Below are positions 24,048 to 32,429 of a DNA stretch of 41,605 nt, piece after piece; within the stretch, counting starts at the first letter, position 1; every line of letters starts with the position of its first letter. Where the stretch lies: positions 1 through 41,605 of the forward strand of contig NZ_CALMYY010000063.1 of the NCBI RefSeq assembly GCF_937873725.1. The letters are read 5' to 3'. The translations under genes were made by a program, and so were the position numbers. Origin of the DNA: an uncultured Dietzia sp. GTDB taxonomy: Bacteria > Actinomycetota > Actinomycetes > Mycobacteriales > Mycobacteriaceae. The notes under the pieces are model-generated. The model saw nothing but the letters and a program-made list of their open reading frames with translations, made no database searches and was not told the origin of the DNA.

Positions 24048-26402
24048 TCACCCGTCCCGGGCAACCGACCGGCGGATTCGTCGGGCCGCGGTGACGAGAT
24101 TGCGCAGCGCCGGCTCCAACTGCCAGGTGTAGCGGGTCTTGAGCCCGCCGTCCGGCACCGCCCAGAGCCTGTCGACCCCCACCGCGGCCACCCCCTTGAG
24201 CAGGCGCTCGTGCAGGAGATCGATGTCCGGCACGAATCCCGACCTCGACTCGTAGACGCCCGGGGCCACCTGCCGGGTGAGCGTGTTGTCGGTGAGCGCG
24301 TCCAGGACCCAGTCGATCGACCGCGTGGCGACGATCGCCGTGACGTCCGCGTCGAGCCCCTCGATCGCCTCCCTCATCTCCCGCAGGGACGAGTAGCTCA
24401 GGTGGGTGTGGATCTGGGTGTCCGGCCGGGCCCCGGCAGAGGCGAGCCGGAACGTGGCCACCGCCCACTCGAGGTAGGCCGTGCGGTCGGCGCCGCGCCG
24501 GGGCAGCAGTTCCCGGAGGGCGGGCTCGTCGATCTGGACGATCGCCAGCCCCGCCGCCTCCAGGTCCGCCACCTCGTCCCGGATCACCAGCGCGAGCTGC
24601 GTGGCCACCTCGGGGAGCGAGAGGTCCGTGCGGCAGAAGGACCGGGCCAGCATGGTCACCGGGCCCGTCACCATCCCCTTGACCGGCCGGTCGGTGAGCG
24701 TCTGCGCGTACCCCGTCCACTCCACCGTCATGGGCGCGGGCCGCGCCACGTCCCCGTGGAGGATCGGGGGCCGCACGCAGCGGGAACCGTAGGACTGCAC
24801 CCACCCGTGGCGGGTGGCGGCGAACCCGTCCAGCAGTTCCGCGAAGTACTGGACCATGTCGTTGCGCTCGACCTCGCCGTGCACCAGCACGTCCAGGCCG
24901 ATGTCCTCCTGCAGGCGGATCACCGAGGCGATCTCCGCCCGCAGGTACTCGCAGTAGCGCTCGTAGTCGATCCTGCCCTCGGCCAGGTCACGGCGAGCGC
25001 GCCGGATCTGCACCGTCTGCGGGAACGAGCCGAGGGTCGCGGTGGGCAGCGTCGGGAGGCCGAGCCTGTCGGCCTGCAGGGCGGCCCGCTCGGGGTAGGG
25101 GAGGCGGACCCTGTCGTCGTCGTGGACCCCCGCGGTCCTGGCGCGCCCGTCGTCCCGGCGCGCGGCGGGCGGCACCGGCACCGGCCGCCAGTCCGGCGGC
25201 GGACCGTCGACCAGCGCCACGGCCAGCGACGCCACCTCCGACACCTTCTGCCGGGCGAACGCCAGCGTGCCGGCGAGCCCGGCGGGCAGGGCCGTCTCCG
25301 CCAGGACGTCGTAGGGGACGTGGAGCAGCGTGCACGAGGTCGAGACCACCAGGTCGCCGAACACGGTCTTGAGCTCGCGCAGGTAGTCGAGCGTGGCGAA
25401 CGGGTCCGTGCGCCACACGTTCTGGCCGTCCACCACGCCGGCGTAGAGGCGCTTACCGGTCAGGCCCGGGACCGCGGCGAGGTCGGCTACGATCCGCCGC
25501 CCGTGCACCAGGTCCAGCCCGATCGCCTCGATGCCCGTCGCCGCGAGCGCCGGAAGGGCGCCGGCCAGGTCCCCGTACTCCCCCGTCACCAGGATCCGGG
25601 GCCTGTCGCGCACCGCGGAGAGCCTGTCGTAGGCGTGGCGGAGCCGGTCGATCTCCCCGGGCGAGCGCTCCATGGTCATGCACGGCTCGTCGAACTGCAC
25701 GCACGTCACGCCCGCGTCCGCGAGCACCCCGAGCAGCGCCTCGTACTGGTCCAGCAGTCGGTCGAGCAGCGCGATCGGGCGGAAGCCGGGCTCGGCGGTG
25801 GGGGCGGCCTTGGCGAGCAGCAGCAGCGACAGCGGGCCGGTGAGGACGGGCCGGAGCTCGAACCCCAGCTCCCGGCCCCGCGCGATCTCGGCCAGCAACT
25901 CCCCCGGCTGCAGCCCCAGCGTGGAGGTGGCCTCGAACTCGGGCTGCCGGTAGTGGTACGGGGTCCCCTGGAGGGCGACCAGCTCCAGCGGCGACACGTC
26001 CGCCCGGCCGCGGGCCAGCGCGAACTGCGTGTCGAGCGGGCCCAGCCCCTCGACCAGCTCCCGGAACCGGTGCGGGACCGCGCCCATCAGCAGGGCGTCG
26101 TCCAGGACGTGGTCGTAGAAGGAGAAGGTGTTGCCCGGGATCTGCGTGAGCCCCCCGGCGCGGAGCTCGTGCCAGGTCGACTCCCGGATCCGGCGGCCGG
26201 TGGCCAGGAGCTCGGACCGGGTGCCGTCGCCGTGCCAGTACCGCTCCAGCGCGCGCTTGAGCTCGCGGCGCGGGCCGATCCGCGGATACCCCAGGACGCT
26301 GGAGGCGCGGGCGGGGTCGAGGTGCGCCGCGTCGGCGGCGGGGCGGGGGCGCGTCGCCGTGGCGCCGGGGGCCGGCGGCGGGAACGACGACGACGACGAC
26401 AC
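24048..26402 (-). CDS. metE: MetE-family protein lacking the zinc-site residues
   Basis: 784 residues with both MetE barrels. Folate-type N-terminal domain: VLGYPRIGPRRELKRALERY, QIPGNTFSFYDHVLD, VDGQNVWRTDPF. C-terminal domain: ATLGSFPQTVQIRRAR, HGEVERNDMVQYFAEL, SYGSRCVRPP, VQIDEPALRELLP. Canonical MetE (cobalamin-independent methionine synthase) binds zinc through His, Cys, Glu and Cys. Here the His is kept (H667 in IHTHLSYSS), but the Cys positions are S669 and G752 (VPDGGLKTR), Glu is V691 (AIVATRSID), and the catalytic His of the YDIHSP motif is R720 (YESRSG). The frame is otherwise intact. GTG at 26402 starts four bases after the fadB2 stop. Methionine synthase activity is doubtful; a paralogue with another substrate is more likely. 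Confidence 0.85.
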   Translation of the reverse strand: MSSSSSFPPPAPGATATRPRPAADAAHLDPARASSVLGYPRIGPRRELKRALERYWHGDGTRSELLATGRRIRESTWHELRAGGLTQIPGNTFSFYDHVLDDALLMGAVPHRFRELVEGLGPLDTQFALARGRADVSPLELVALQGTPYHYRQPEFEATSTLGLQPGELLAEIARGRELGFELRPVLTGPLSLLLLAKAAPTAEPGFRPIALLDRLLDQYEALLGVLADAGVTCVQFDEPCMTMERSPGEIDRLRHAYDRLSAVRDRPRILVTGEYGDLAGALPALAATGIEAIGLDLVHGRRIVADLAAVPGLTGKRLYAGVVDGQNVWRTDPFATLDYLRELKTVFGDLVVSTSCTLLHVPYDVLAETALPAGLAGTLAFARQKVSEVASLAVALVDGPPPDWRPVPVPPAARRDDGRARTAGVHDDDRVRLPYPERAALQADRLGLPTLPTATLGSFPQTVQIRRARRDLAEGRIDYERYCEYLRAEIASVIRLQEDIGLDVLVHGEVERNDMVQYFAELLDGFAATRHGWVQSYGSRCVRPPILHGDVARPAPMTVEWTGYAQTLTDRPVKGMVTGPVTMLARSFCRTDLSLPEVATQLALVIRDEVADLEAAGLAIVQIDEPALRELLPRRGADRTAYLEWAVATFRLASAGARPDTQIHTHLSYSSLREMREAIEGLDADVTAIVATRSIDWVLDALTDNTLTRQVAPGVYESRSGFVPDIDLLHERLLKGVAAVGVDRLWAVPDGGLKTRYTWQLEPALRNLVTAARRIRRSVARDG

Positions 26403-26406
26403 GGTC

Positions 26407-27327
26407 TCAGCGCGACGCGTGCGCGGGGGCCCGGGTCGCGTCGTAGCGGTGGAAACCGTGGCCCGTCTTCTTGCCCAGCCGGCCCGCCTCGACCATGCGC
26501 CTGAGGAGCGGGGGCGGGGCGTACAGCGGCTCCCGGAACTCGGTGTACATCGAGTCGGCGATCGCCATGACGGTGTCCAGCCCCACGAGGTCGGCCAGGG
26601 CCAGCGGACCCATCGGGTGGGCGCAGCCGAGCACCATGGCCTTGTCGATGTCCTCCGGGGTGGCGAATCCGGACTCGGCCATCCGGACGGCCGAGAGCAG
26701 GTACGGCACGAGGAGGGCGTTGACCACCGCGCCCGCGCGGTCCGCGGAGTGGACGACCTGCTTGCCCAGGACCTGCTCGGCAAACCTCTCGGCGCGCTCC
26801 CGGATGCCCGCGCCGGTCTCCAGCGTGCTCACCAGCTCGACCAGGGGGAGCACGGGGACGGGGTTGAAGAAATGCATGCCGATCACGCGCTCCGGCCGCG
26901 CGGTGCACGTGCCGAGCTTCATGATCGGGATGGAGGAGGTGTTGGAGGCCAGGACGGCGTCGGGGTCGGTGACCACCTCGTCGAGTTCGCGGAACACGGC
27001 CGTCTTGGCCGCCTCGTCCTCGACGATCGCCTCGACCACCAGCTGGCGGTCGGCGAAGTCCCCGAGGTCGGTGGTGAACCGCAGGCGGAGCGACGCCTGC
27101 TCGCGTTCGCGACCGGTGATCTTGCCGGAGGAGACCCCCCGGTCGAGCGAGCCGAGGATGCGGGCGCGGCCGGCGGCGGCGAGCTCCCGGGTGGATTCCC
27201 ACACCAGGACGTCCACGTGGGCGCGCGCACACACCTCGGCGATCCCGGACCCCATCTGGCCGGCGCCCACCACCCCGACGCGAGTGATCCGCCCCGGGTC
27301 CCGGGCTGCCTCGCGGGTGGTGGGCAT
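26407..27327 (-). CDS. fadB2: 3-hydroxybutyryl-CoA dehydrogenase
   Basis: A 306-residue NAD(P)-dependent 3-hydroxyacyl-CoA dehydrogenase: Rossmann loop GVVGAGQMGSGIAEV, then ASNTSSIPI, the catalytic His in GMHFFNPVPVLPLVEL, the Glu region and the C-terminal GCAHPMGPLALADLVGLDT. It oxidises or reduces 3-hydroxyacyl-CoA such as hydroxybutyryl-CoA. ATG at 27327 is favoured by GAAGGA ten bases upstream; GTG at 27336 is possible. It lies after aceA as fadB2 (Rv0468) follows icl (Rv0467) in M. tuberculosis. The MetE-like gene follows almost without a gap. Confidence 0.93.
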   Translation of the reverse strand: MPTTREAARDPGRITRVGVVGAGQMGSGIAEVCARAHVDVLVWESTRELAAAGRARILGSLDRGVSSGKITGREREQASLRLRFTTDLGDFADRQLVVEAIVEDEAAKTAVFRELDEVVTDPDAVLASNTSSIPIMKLGTCTARPERVIGMHFFNPVPVLPLVELVSTLETGAGIRERAERFAEQVLGKQVVHSADRAGAVVNALLVPYLLSAVRMAESGFATPEDIDKAMVLGCAHPMGPLALADLVGLDTVMAIADSMYTEFREPLYAPPPLLRRMVEAGRLGKKTGHGFHRYDATRAPAHASR

Positions 27328-27395
27328 GTGCGACACGTCCTTCGGGGCCGGATGGGGTTCGGGCCGGGCGCGGGGCCCGGGGGGCGCCAGAGACG

Positions 27396-27440
27396 ACCGG
27401 GGGCCGGGCCGCCTCCAAGAAGACGGCCGCGGCCCCCGGT
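27396..27440 (-). terminator. Stem-loop after aceA
   Basis: ACCGGGGGCCGGGCCG (27396-27411) pairs with CGGCCGCGGCCCCCGGT (27424-27440) with a small bulge. It begins 50 bases after the aceA stop, between aceA and fadB2, so fadB2 may have its own promoter or receive only read-through. Confidence 0.7.
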
Positions 27441-27489
27441 GTGCTCACGCCACGGTGCCGGTCGGCCTACGCGCAGGCCGACCAGGGGA

Positions 27490-28779
27490 TCAGTGGAACT
27501 GACCCTCTTCGGTGGAGCCCTTCAGCGCCGCGGTGGACGTGTTGGGGTCGACCGTGGTGGCGATGCGGTCGAAGTAGCCGGCGCCGACCTCGCGCTGGTG
27601 CTTGACGGCGGTGAAGCCACGCTCCTCGGCGGCCTTGAACTCGCGCTCCTGCAGCTCCACGAACGCCGACATCTGGTTGCGGGCGTAGCCGTAGGCCAGG
27701 TCGAACATGCCGTAGTTGAGGGAGTGGAAGCCGGCCAGGGTGATGAACTGGAACTTGAAGCCCATCGCGCCGAGCTCCTTCTGGAACTTGGCGATCGTCG
27801 CGTCGTCCAGGTTCGCCTTCCAGTTGAAGGAGGGCGAGCAGTTGTAGGCCAGGAGCTGGTCCGGGAACTCGGACTTGACCGACTCGGCGAACTTCTTGGC
27901 GTACTCGAGATCCGGGGTGCCGGTCTCCATCCAGATGAGGTCGGCGTACGGGGCGTAGGCCTTGGCGCGCTCGATGCAGGGCTCGATGCCGTTGCGGACG
28001 TTGTAGAAGCCCTCGGCGGTGCGCTCACCGGTGATGAACGGGCGGTCGCGCTCGTCGACATCGGAGGTGATGAGCGTGGCGGCCTCGGCGTCGGTGCGCG
28101 CGATGATGACCGACGGGACGTTCGCGACGTCGGAGGCGAGACGGGCCGAGGTCAGGGTGCGGATGTGCTGGCTGGTCGGGATGAGCACCTTGCCACCGAG
28201 GTGGCCGCACTTCTTCTCCGACGCGAGCTGGTCCTCCCAGTGCACACCGGCGGCGCCGGCGGCGATCATGGCCTTCTGCAGCTCGTACGCGTTGAGGGCG
28301 CCACCGAAACCGGCCTCGGCGTCCGCGACGATCGGGGCGAGCCAGTTCTCGACCGAGGTGTCACCCTCGATGCGGGCGATCTCGTCGGCACGCAGCAGGG
28401 CGTTGTTGATGCGGCGAACGACGGTCGGGACCGAGTTGGCCGGGTACAGCGACTGGTCCGGGTAGGTGTGGCCCGAGAGGTTGGCGTCGCCGGCGACCTG
28501 CCAGCCGGAGAGGTACACGGCCTCGAGGCCGGCACGGATCTGCTGCACGGCCTGGTTGCCGGTGAGCGCGCCGAGCGAGTTGACGAAGTCCTTGTTGTTG
28601 ACCTTGTCCCAGAGGATCTCCGCGCCGCGACGGGCGAGGGTGTGCTCCTCGACGACGGTGCCCTGCAGCTCCGCGACCTGCTCGGCCGTGTAGTTGCGGG
28701 TGATGCCCTTCCAGCGGGGGTTGGTGTCCCAGTCCTGCTGGATCTCTGCAGCGGTACGTGCCTTGCCGACGTTCGACAT
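27490..28779 (-). CDS. aceA: Isocitrate lyase
   Basis: The 429-residue length is typical of ICL1. It splits isocitrate to glyoxylate and succinate in the glyoxylate shunt, needed for growth on acetate and fatty acids. The signature [18 protein letters not shown] lies near residue 190, with [12 protein letters not shown] before it and [14 protein letters not shown] metal-binding and [17 protein letters not shown] substrate-binding segments after it. ATG at 28779 has AAAAGAG before it. It is divergent from ramB, with candidate RamB sites between the genes. Confidence 0.97.
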   Translation of the reverse strand: MSNVGKARTAAEIQQDWDTNPRWKGITRNYTAEQVAELQGTVVEEHTLARRGAEILWDKVNNKDFVNSLGALTGNQAVQQIRAGLEAVYLSGWQVAGDANLSGHTYPDQSLYPANSVPTVVRRINNALLRADEIARIEGDTSVENWLAPIVADAEAGFGGALNAYELQKAMIAAGAAGVHWEDQLASEKKCGHLGGKVLIPTSQHIRTLTSARLASDVANVPSVIIARTDAEAATLITSDVDERDRPFITGERTAEGFYNVRNGIEPCIERAKAYAPYADLIWMETGTPDLEYAKKFAESVKSEFPDQLLAYNCSPSFNWKANLDDATIAKFQKELGAMGFKFQFITLAGFHSLNYGMFDLAYGYARNQMSAFVELQEREFKAAEERGFTAVKHQREVGAGYFDRIATTVDPNTSTAALKGSTEEGQFH

Positions 28780-28814
28780 CGCGTCTCTTTTCTGTCTCGG
28801 GAACGGTGCCGACT

Positions 28815-28935
28815 TCGCACAATTGCGAGCGCGGCATCCTGTACTTCCCAAGACTGCCACACGCACCGCACCGCGTCTACCTGCGGGTAGTGCGAATATG
28901 GCGAGTTTCCTTGCCTTGCTTGCAAACTTTGCGAA
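28815..28935. promoter_or_regulatory. aceA-ramB intergenic region with candidate RamB sites
   Basis: CAAACTTTGCGAA (28923-28935) matches 11 of 13 positions of the Corynebacterium glutamicum RamB motif as I recall it (AAAACTTTGCAAA). The same TGCGAA core occurs at 28891-28896 and, inverted, within TTCGCACAATTGCGA (28814-28828). The region is also distinctly richer in A+T than its neighbours. RamB is known to repress glyoxylate-cycle genes and its own gene, so these are its likely operators. Confidence 0.65.
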
Positions 28936-28972
28936 GAATGTGGGGCGGACCACCAACCGGAGGGGAAAGCTG

Positions 28973-30427
28973 ATGACGGCCTCACAAATGGGTGCGCGAC
29001 TGCGTCGGCTGCGCGAGGAGAAGGGCCTGACCCAGGCCGCCTTCGCGCAGTCGCTCGGCTTGTCGTCGTCGTATCTCAACCAACTCGAACGCGACACCCG
29101 CCCGGTGACCTCCCGTGTCCTCACCACACTCTCGGAGGTCTACGGCGTCGACTCCACCTTCTTCGCCTCGGACTCCGACACCCGCCTCATCGCCGAGCTG
29201 AGCGAGGCGCTGTCCGACCCGCAGGTGTCCGGGGGCATCCCCGCCTCGGACGTGGTCGACCTGGTCCGCGCGCACCCCTCGCTCGCGCGGGCCTTTGCCG
29301 TCCTCCACCAGCGGTACCGCAACTCCGCCGACCTGCTGGCCGCGCTCACCGAGAGCCGCAACGCGCTGTCCGCCGAGGTGGACCGTTCCGCCCTCGCCAT
29401 GCCGCACGAGGAGGTGCGCGACTACTTCTACCAGCGCCAGAACTACATCGATTCCCTCGACGTGGCCGCCGAGGAACTCACCACGCGCATCCGCATGAAC
29501 CGCGGTGACGTCCGGGCCGAGCTCGAGAACCGCCTCGCCGAGACCCACGGGGTCCGCGTGGTGCGCCGGGTGGACCTGCCCGACGGGCTGTGGCACCGCT
29601 ACTCGGCCCGGGACCGTCGGCTCGACCTGTCGGCGCACCTCACCAGCGGCCAGCAGGCCTTCCGGGTGGCCTCGGAGCTGGCCTTCCTCGAGCACCGGGC
29701 CCTGCTCGACGAGCTCGTGGCCGACGGCGCCTTCAGCTCCCCCGCCGCCCTCACCCTGGCGCAGCGCGGCCTGGCCAACTACTTCGCGGCCGCCGTCCTC
29801 ATGCCCTACCAGCGCTTCCTCGACACCGCGGAGGACTTCCGGTACGACGTCGAGCGGCTCATGACGTTCCACGCGACCGGGTACGAGACCGTGTGCCACC
29901 GCCTGTCCACGCTGCAGCGGCCGGGTGCCTCGGGGGTGCCGTTCAGCTTCGTCCGCGTGGACCGGGCCGGGAACATGTCCAAACGCCAGTCGGCGTCCGG
30001 CTTCCACTTCACCACCTCCGGCGGCACCTGCCCGCTGTGGAACATCTACGAGACCTTCTCCTTCCCGGGGAAGATCATGCGTCAGGTCGCGGAGATGCCC
30101 GACGGGCACCGGCACCTGTGGGTCTCGCGCACCGTCACCACCCGGCCCATGCGGTTCGGCCAGCCCCGCAAGACGTTCGCGATCGGCCTGGGCTGCGACG
30201 CCCGCCACGCCCACCGCACCGTCTACGCCCAGGGGCTGGACCTTGACGACTCGGACGCCGCCACCAAGATCGGCTCGGGCTGCCGGATGTGCGAGCGCCC
30301 GGCCTGTCCGCAGCGGGCCTTCCCGCCGCTGCACCGGGCGCTCAAGGTGGACGCCCACCGCTCGGCCCTGTCGCCGTACCTCCTCGACGGACCCGGCTCC
30401 CCCTCGGGCGCCGCTGCCCTACCCTGA
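28973..30427 (+). CDS. ramB: RamB-type regulator of acetate metabolism
   Basis: A 484-residue XRE/ScfR-family regulator. The N-terminal HTH (about 1-65) has [20 protein letters not shown] and [18 protein letters not shown] middle domain of the IrrE/DUF955-like kind contains [17 protein letters not shown], and the C-terminal short-chain acyl-CoA regulator domain carries [15 protein letters not shown] and the Cys cluster [13 protein letters not shown], a likely metal or Fe-S site. In C. glutamicum RamB represses acetate and glyoxylate genes. ATG at 28973 follows GGAGGGG. It is divergent from aceA and five bases ahead of the AhpD-like gene. Confidence 0.93.
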   Translation: MTASQMGARLRRLREEKGLTQAAFAQSLGLSSSYLNQLERDTRPVTSRVLTTLSEVYGVDSTFFASDSDTRLIAELSEALSDPQVSGGIPASDVVDLVRAHPSLARAFAVLHQRYRNSADLLAALTESRNALSAEVDRSALAMPHEEVRDYFYQRQNYIDSLDVAAEELTTRIRMNRGDVRAELENRLAETHGVRVVRRVDLPDGLWHRYSARDRRLDLSAHLTSGQQAFRVASELAFLEHRALLDELVADGAFSSPAALTLAQRGLANYFAAAVLMPYQRFLDTAEDFRYDVERLMTFHATGYETVCHRLSTLQRPGASGVPFSFVRVDRAGNMSKRQSASGFHFTTSGGTCPLWNIYETFSFPGKIMRQVAEMPDGHRHLWVSRTVTTRPMRFGQPRKTFAIGLGCDARHAHRTVYAQGLDLDDSDAATKIGSGCRMCERPACPQRAFPPLHRALKVDAHRSALSPYLLDGPGSPSGAAALP

Positions 30428-30432
30428 CGGCC

Positions 30433-31071
30433 ATGAGCCAGCCGCACAGCAGCGCCAGCGATCCCGCCGGTGCCACCGACATCTCCGCCGCCGGCGCCAC
30501 CGACGGCGCCACCGCCACGGCCGGCCGGAGCCCGTCCCGACCCCGCATCCGCCCCGGCGGGTTCCGCGAGCTCGGCCCCGTGGGGTGGGCCGTCAACCGC
30601 GTCGGCGCCCGCGTCACGGGCAGCCGCGACGTGCACCTGTTCGCCACCCTCGGCCACGCCCGCCGGCTGTTCCCCGCCTGGCTGGCCTACTCCGGGATGA
30701 TGATGCCCTTCGGCGTCCTGGACCGCCGGACCACCGAGCTGGTGATCCTGCGCGTGGCCCACCTGCGGGGCAGCGCGTACGAGCGGGCCCACCACGAGCG
30801 GATCGGCGCGCGGGTGGGGCTCGACCACGACGAGATCGCCCGCACCCTCCACGACCCCGCCGACGCGGGGTGGACCGATCGGCTCGGGGCCGTGCTGCGC
30901 GCGGTCGACGAGCTGGTGCGGACCAGGGACGTCGCCGACGACACGTGGGCGGGGTTGGCGACGCACCTGACCGCGGCCCAGCTCGTCGCCCTGGTCCAAC
31001 TGGTGACCCAGTACGACGGGCTGGCCACGTCGATCCACACCCTGCGCATCCAGCCCGACCAACAGCGCTGA
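30433..31071 (+). CDS. Carboxymuconolactone decarboxylase/AhpD-like protein (Rv0464c-like)
   Basis: A 212-residue helical protein of the CMD/AhpD superfamily. The disordered first 40 residues precede the core FPAWLAYSGMMMPFGVLDRR, TELVILRVAHLRGSAYERAH and LDHDEIARTL. Real AhpD peroxidase-like members have a CxxC pair before the conserved His; here that site reads GSAYERAHHE with no Cys, so thiol redox chemistry is unlikely. TACCCT lies seven bases before ATG 30433, inside the end of ramB, so a separate leaderless transcript is possible besides read-through. Confidence 0.87.
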   Translation: MSQPHSSASDPAGATDISAAGATDGATATAGRSPSRPRIRPGGFRELGPVGWAVNRVGARVTGSRDVHLFATLGHARRLFPAWLAYSGMMMPFGVLDRRTTELVILRVAHLRGSAYERAHHERIGARVGLDHDEIARTLHDPADAGWTDRLGAVLRAVDELVRTRDVADDTWAGLATHLTAAQLVALVQLVTQYDGLATSIHTLRIQPDQQR

Positions 31072-31111
31072 CCCCCGCCCGCACCCGCCCGCACCCGCCC
31101 GCACCCGCCCC

Positions 31112-31203
31112 GACTTACGCTGCCCCTCCGGCTTGTGCTGCGAGAATGCTCGCCTGTCCCGGGGGTGCGCTGGCCGACGGGACCATTCGGCCAGCGCAGG
31201 TCA
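31112..31203 (-). repeat. Dispersed intergenic repeat, copy D (inverted)
   Basis: Reads GACTTACGCTGCCCCTCCGG - CTTGTGCTG - GAATG - TCGCCTG - TGCGCTGG - CGACGGGACCAT - CAGCGCA. This aligns along its whole length with the reverse complement of copy E. It contains an internal perfect 11-bp hairpin, GCGCTGGCCGA (31167-31177) with 31187-31197. It lies upstream of the DUF559 gene. Confidence 0.85.
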
Positions 31204-31348
31204 GAGAGCCAGCGCATCCCGCGGGGTGCGGCGTCGCGGCCACGGGGGCATCCGGCGATTTCCACAGGCCCCCACCCCTCCACAGGGATGCCCCGGAGGG
31301 CCTCGGTCGGAGGCCGAACGACGATGGACGCTCGGCATCATCTCGGGC

Positions 31349-32218
31349 ATGACCCGCACCGGCCCTCAGGTACGTCACCCCGTTCCCCCCCGGGCCCGAC
31401 TGAGCCGCGAGATCGCCCCCACCCCCAGGCGGCGGCGGGACCGCGACTTCGTCAAGACCGCCGACGAACTGGGGCTCCCCGCCAGCACCGAGCTCACCCT
31501 CGAGACCCTGTCTGTCGCCTACTTCCGCCTCTACCCCGGCGCGGTGCTCACCGGGTGGTCGGCGGCTGCCCTCCACGGGGTCACCGCACCCGGCGAGGCG
31601 ATCCCGGAACTGTGCGTCGGCCCTCACGGTCGGGCGCGAGCGGGTCTCCGGATCAGGCGATACACGGTGCCGGACCGATGGGTGACGAGGGTCCGCGGCG
31701 TTCGGGTCACGAGCCCTGCGTGGACGGCCTTCGACCTCGCCCGATTCAACGACCACGTGGACGGAGTCCTCGCGCTCGAGGAGTTGTACCGGAGGGGCTT
31801 CACCCGGGAACGGATGCAGGAGACCGTCGACTCGCTCGCCGGCACGTGGGGCGTTGCGCGCGCCCGGCGGGTCCTGGCCGACTCGGATCCCCGGTCGGAG
31901 TCACCGCGAGAGACCGAGACGAGGCTGTTCCTCCGCGCGGCCGGCTACACGGACTTCATCCCTCAGGTCGCGGTTCGCGAACTCGGATACCGCCTGGACC
32001 TCGCGGACCCGGATCGGAAGATCGCGGTCGAATACGACGGGCCCCATCATGACGACCCGGTCCAGCAGTCCAAGGACCGACACCGTCGGAATCGGTTGCA
32101 GGCCGCCGGCTGGATCGTGATCGTGGTGGACCGCAGGATCTTCCGTCTCCAGCGCGACGAGATCCTGCGGCAGGTCGAGGCTGCCTACCGCCTCACCGCC
32201 GACAGAGGGGCAGCATGA
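31349..32218 (+). CDS. DUF559-type endonuclease-fold protein (Vsr-like)
   Basis: A 289-residue protein. The N-terminal two thirds resemble AbiEi/type IV antitoxin-like proteins often fused to DUF559 (VLTGWSAAALHGV, LRIRRYTVPDRWVTRVRGV, SPAWTAFDLAR). The C-terminal PD-(D/E)XK-like domain has SPRETETRLFLRAAGY, YRLDLADPDRKIAVEYDGPH and RNRLQAAGWIVIVVDRRIF, the pattern of very-short-patch-repair and DUF559 nucleases. ATG at 31349 has CATCAT seven bases upstream. It interrupts the mycobacterial gene order and lies between inverted copies D and E of the dispersed repeat. Its target and role are unknown. Confidence 0.85.
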   Translation: MTRTGPQVRHPVPPRARLSREIAPTPRRRRDRDFVKTADELGLPASTELTLETLSVAYFRLYPGAVLTGWSAAALHGVTAPGEAIPELCVGPHGRARAGLRIRRYTVPDRWVTRVRGVRVTSPAWTAFDLARFNDHVDGVLALEELYRRGFTRERMQETVDSLAGTWGVARARRVLADSDPRSESPRETETRLFLRAAGYTDFIPQVAVRELGYRLDLADPDRKIAVEYDGPHHDDPVQQSKDRHRRNRLQAAGWIVIVVDRRIFRLQRDEILRQVEAAYRLTADRGAA

Positions 32219-32273
32219 GTCGGCGGCGGCCGGGCCAGCGTCGGCGGCCGCCCGCCCGGTTGCGCTGCGCCCT

Positions 32274-32365
32274 CGACTCACGCTGCCTCTGTGGTCCCGT
32301 CCGCCATCGCAAGCCCGGCCCAGGCGTGCATTCCCCCAGCACAAGCCGAAGGGGCAGCGTAAGCC
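32274..32365 (+). repeat. Dispersed intergenic repeat, copy E
   Basis: Reads ACGCTGCC - TGTGGTCCCG - CCATCGCAAG - GCGTGCATTCC - CAGCACAAGCCGAAGGGG - CAGCGTAAGC. Its ends (CTCACGCTGCC and GGGGCAGCGTAAG) are near complements. It is the inverted counterpart of copy D and lies after the DUF559 gene. Confidence 0.85.
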
Positions 32366-32409
32366 GGGGGCGGCGGGCCCAGCACAAGCCGAAGGGGCAG
32401 CGTAAGCCG
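32337..32409. repeat. 43-bp tandem duplication of the end of repeat E
   Basis: The segment CAGCACAAGCCGAAGGGGCA and the ten following bases (from 32337) recur at 32380, offset 43. A (CGG)n run continues from there to the GH65 stop codon. It shows that the repeat's 3' arm can be amplified on its own, as also seen at 18478-18551. Confidence 0.85.
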
Positions 32410-32429
32410 GCGGCGGCGGCGGCGGCGGA

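Noticed and set aside
28780..29127. A 116-codon N-terminal extension of isocitrate lyase.
   Set aside because: It would cross the ramB start and the regulatory region. The 429-residue form is the normal family length and has a ribosome-binding site.
30433..31071. AhpD-type alkyl hydroperoxidase activity for the CMD-family protein.
   Set aside because: The CxxC redox pair is absent from the GSAYERAHHE motif, so only family membership can be claimed.
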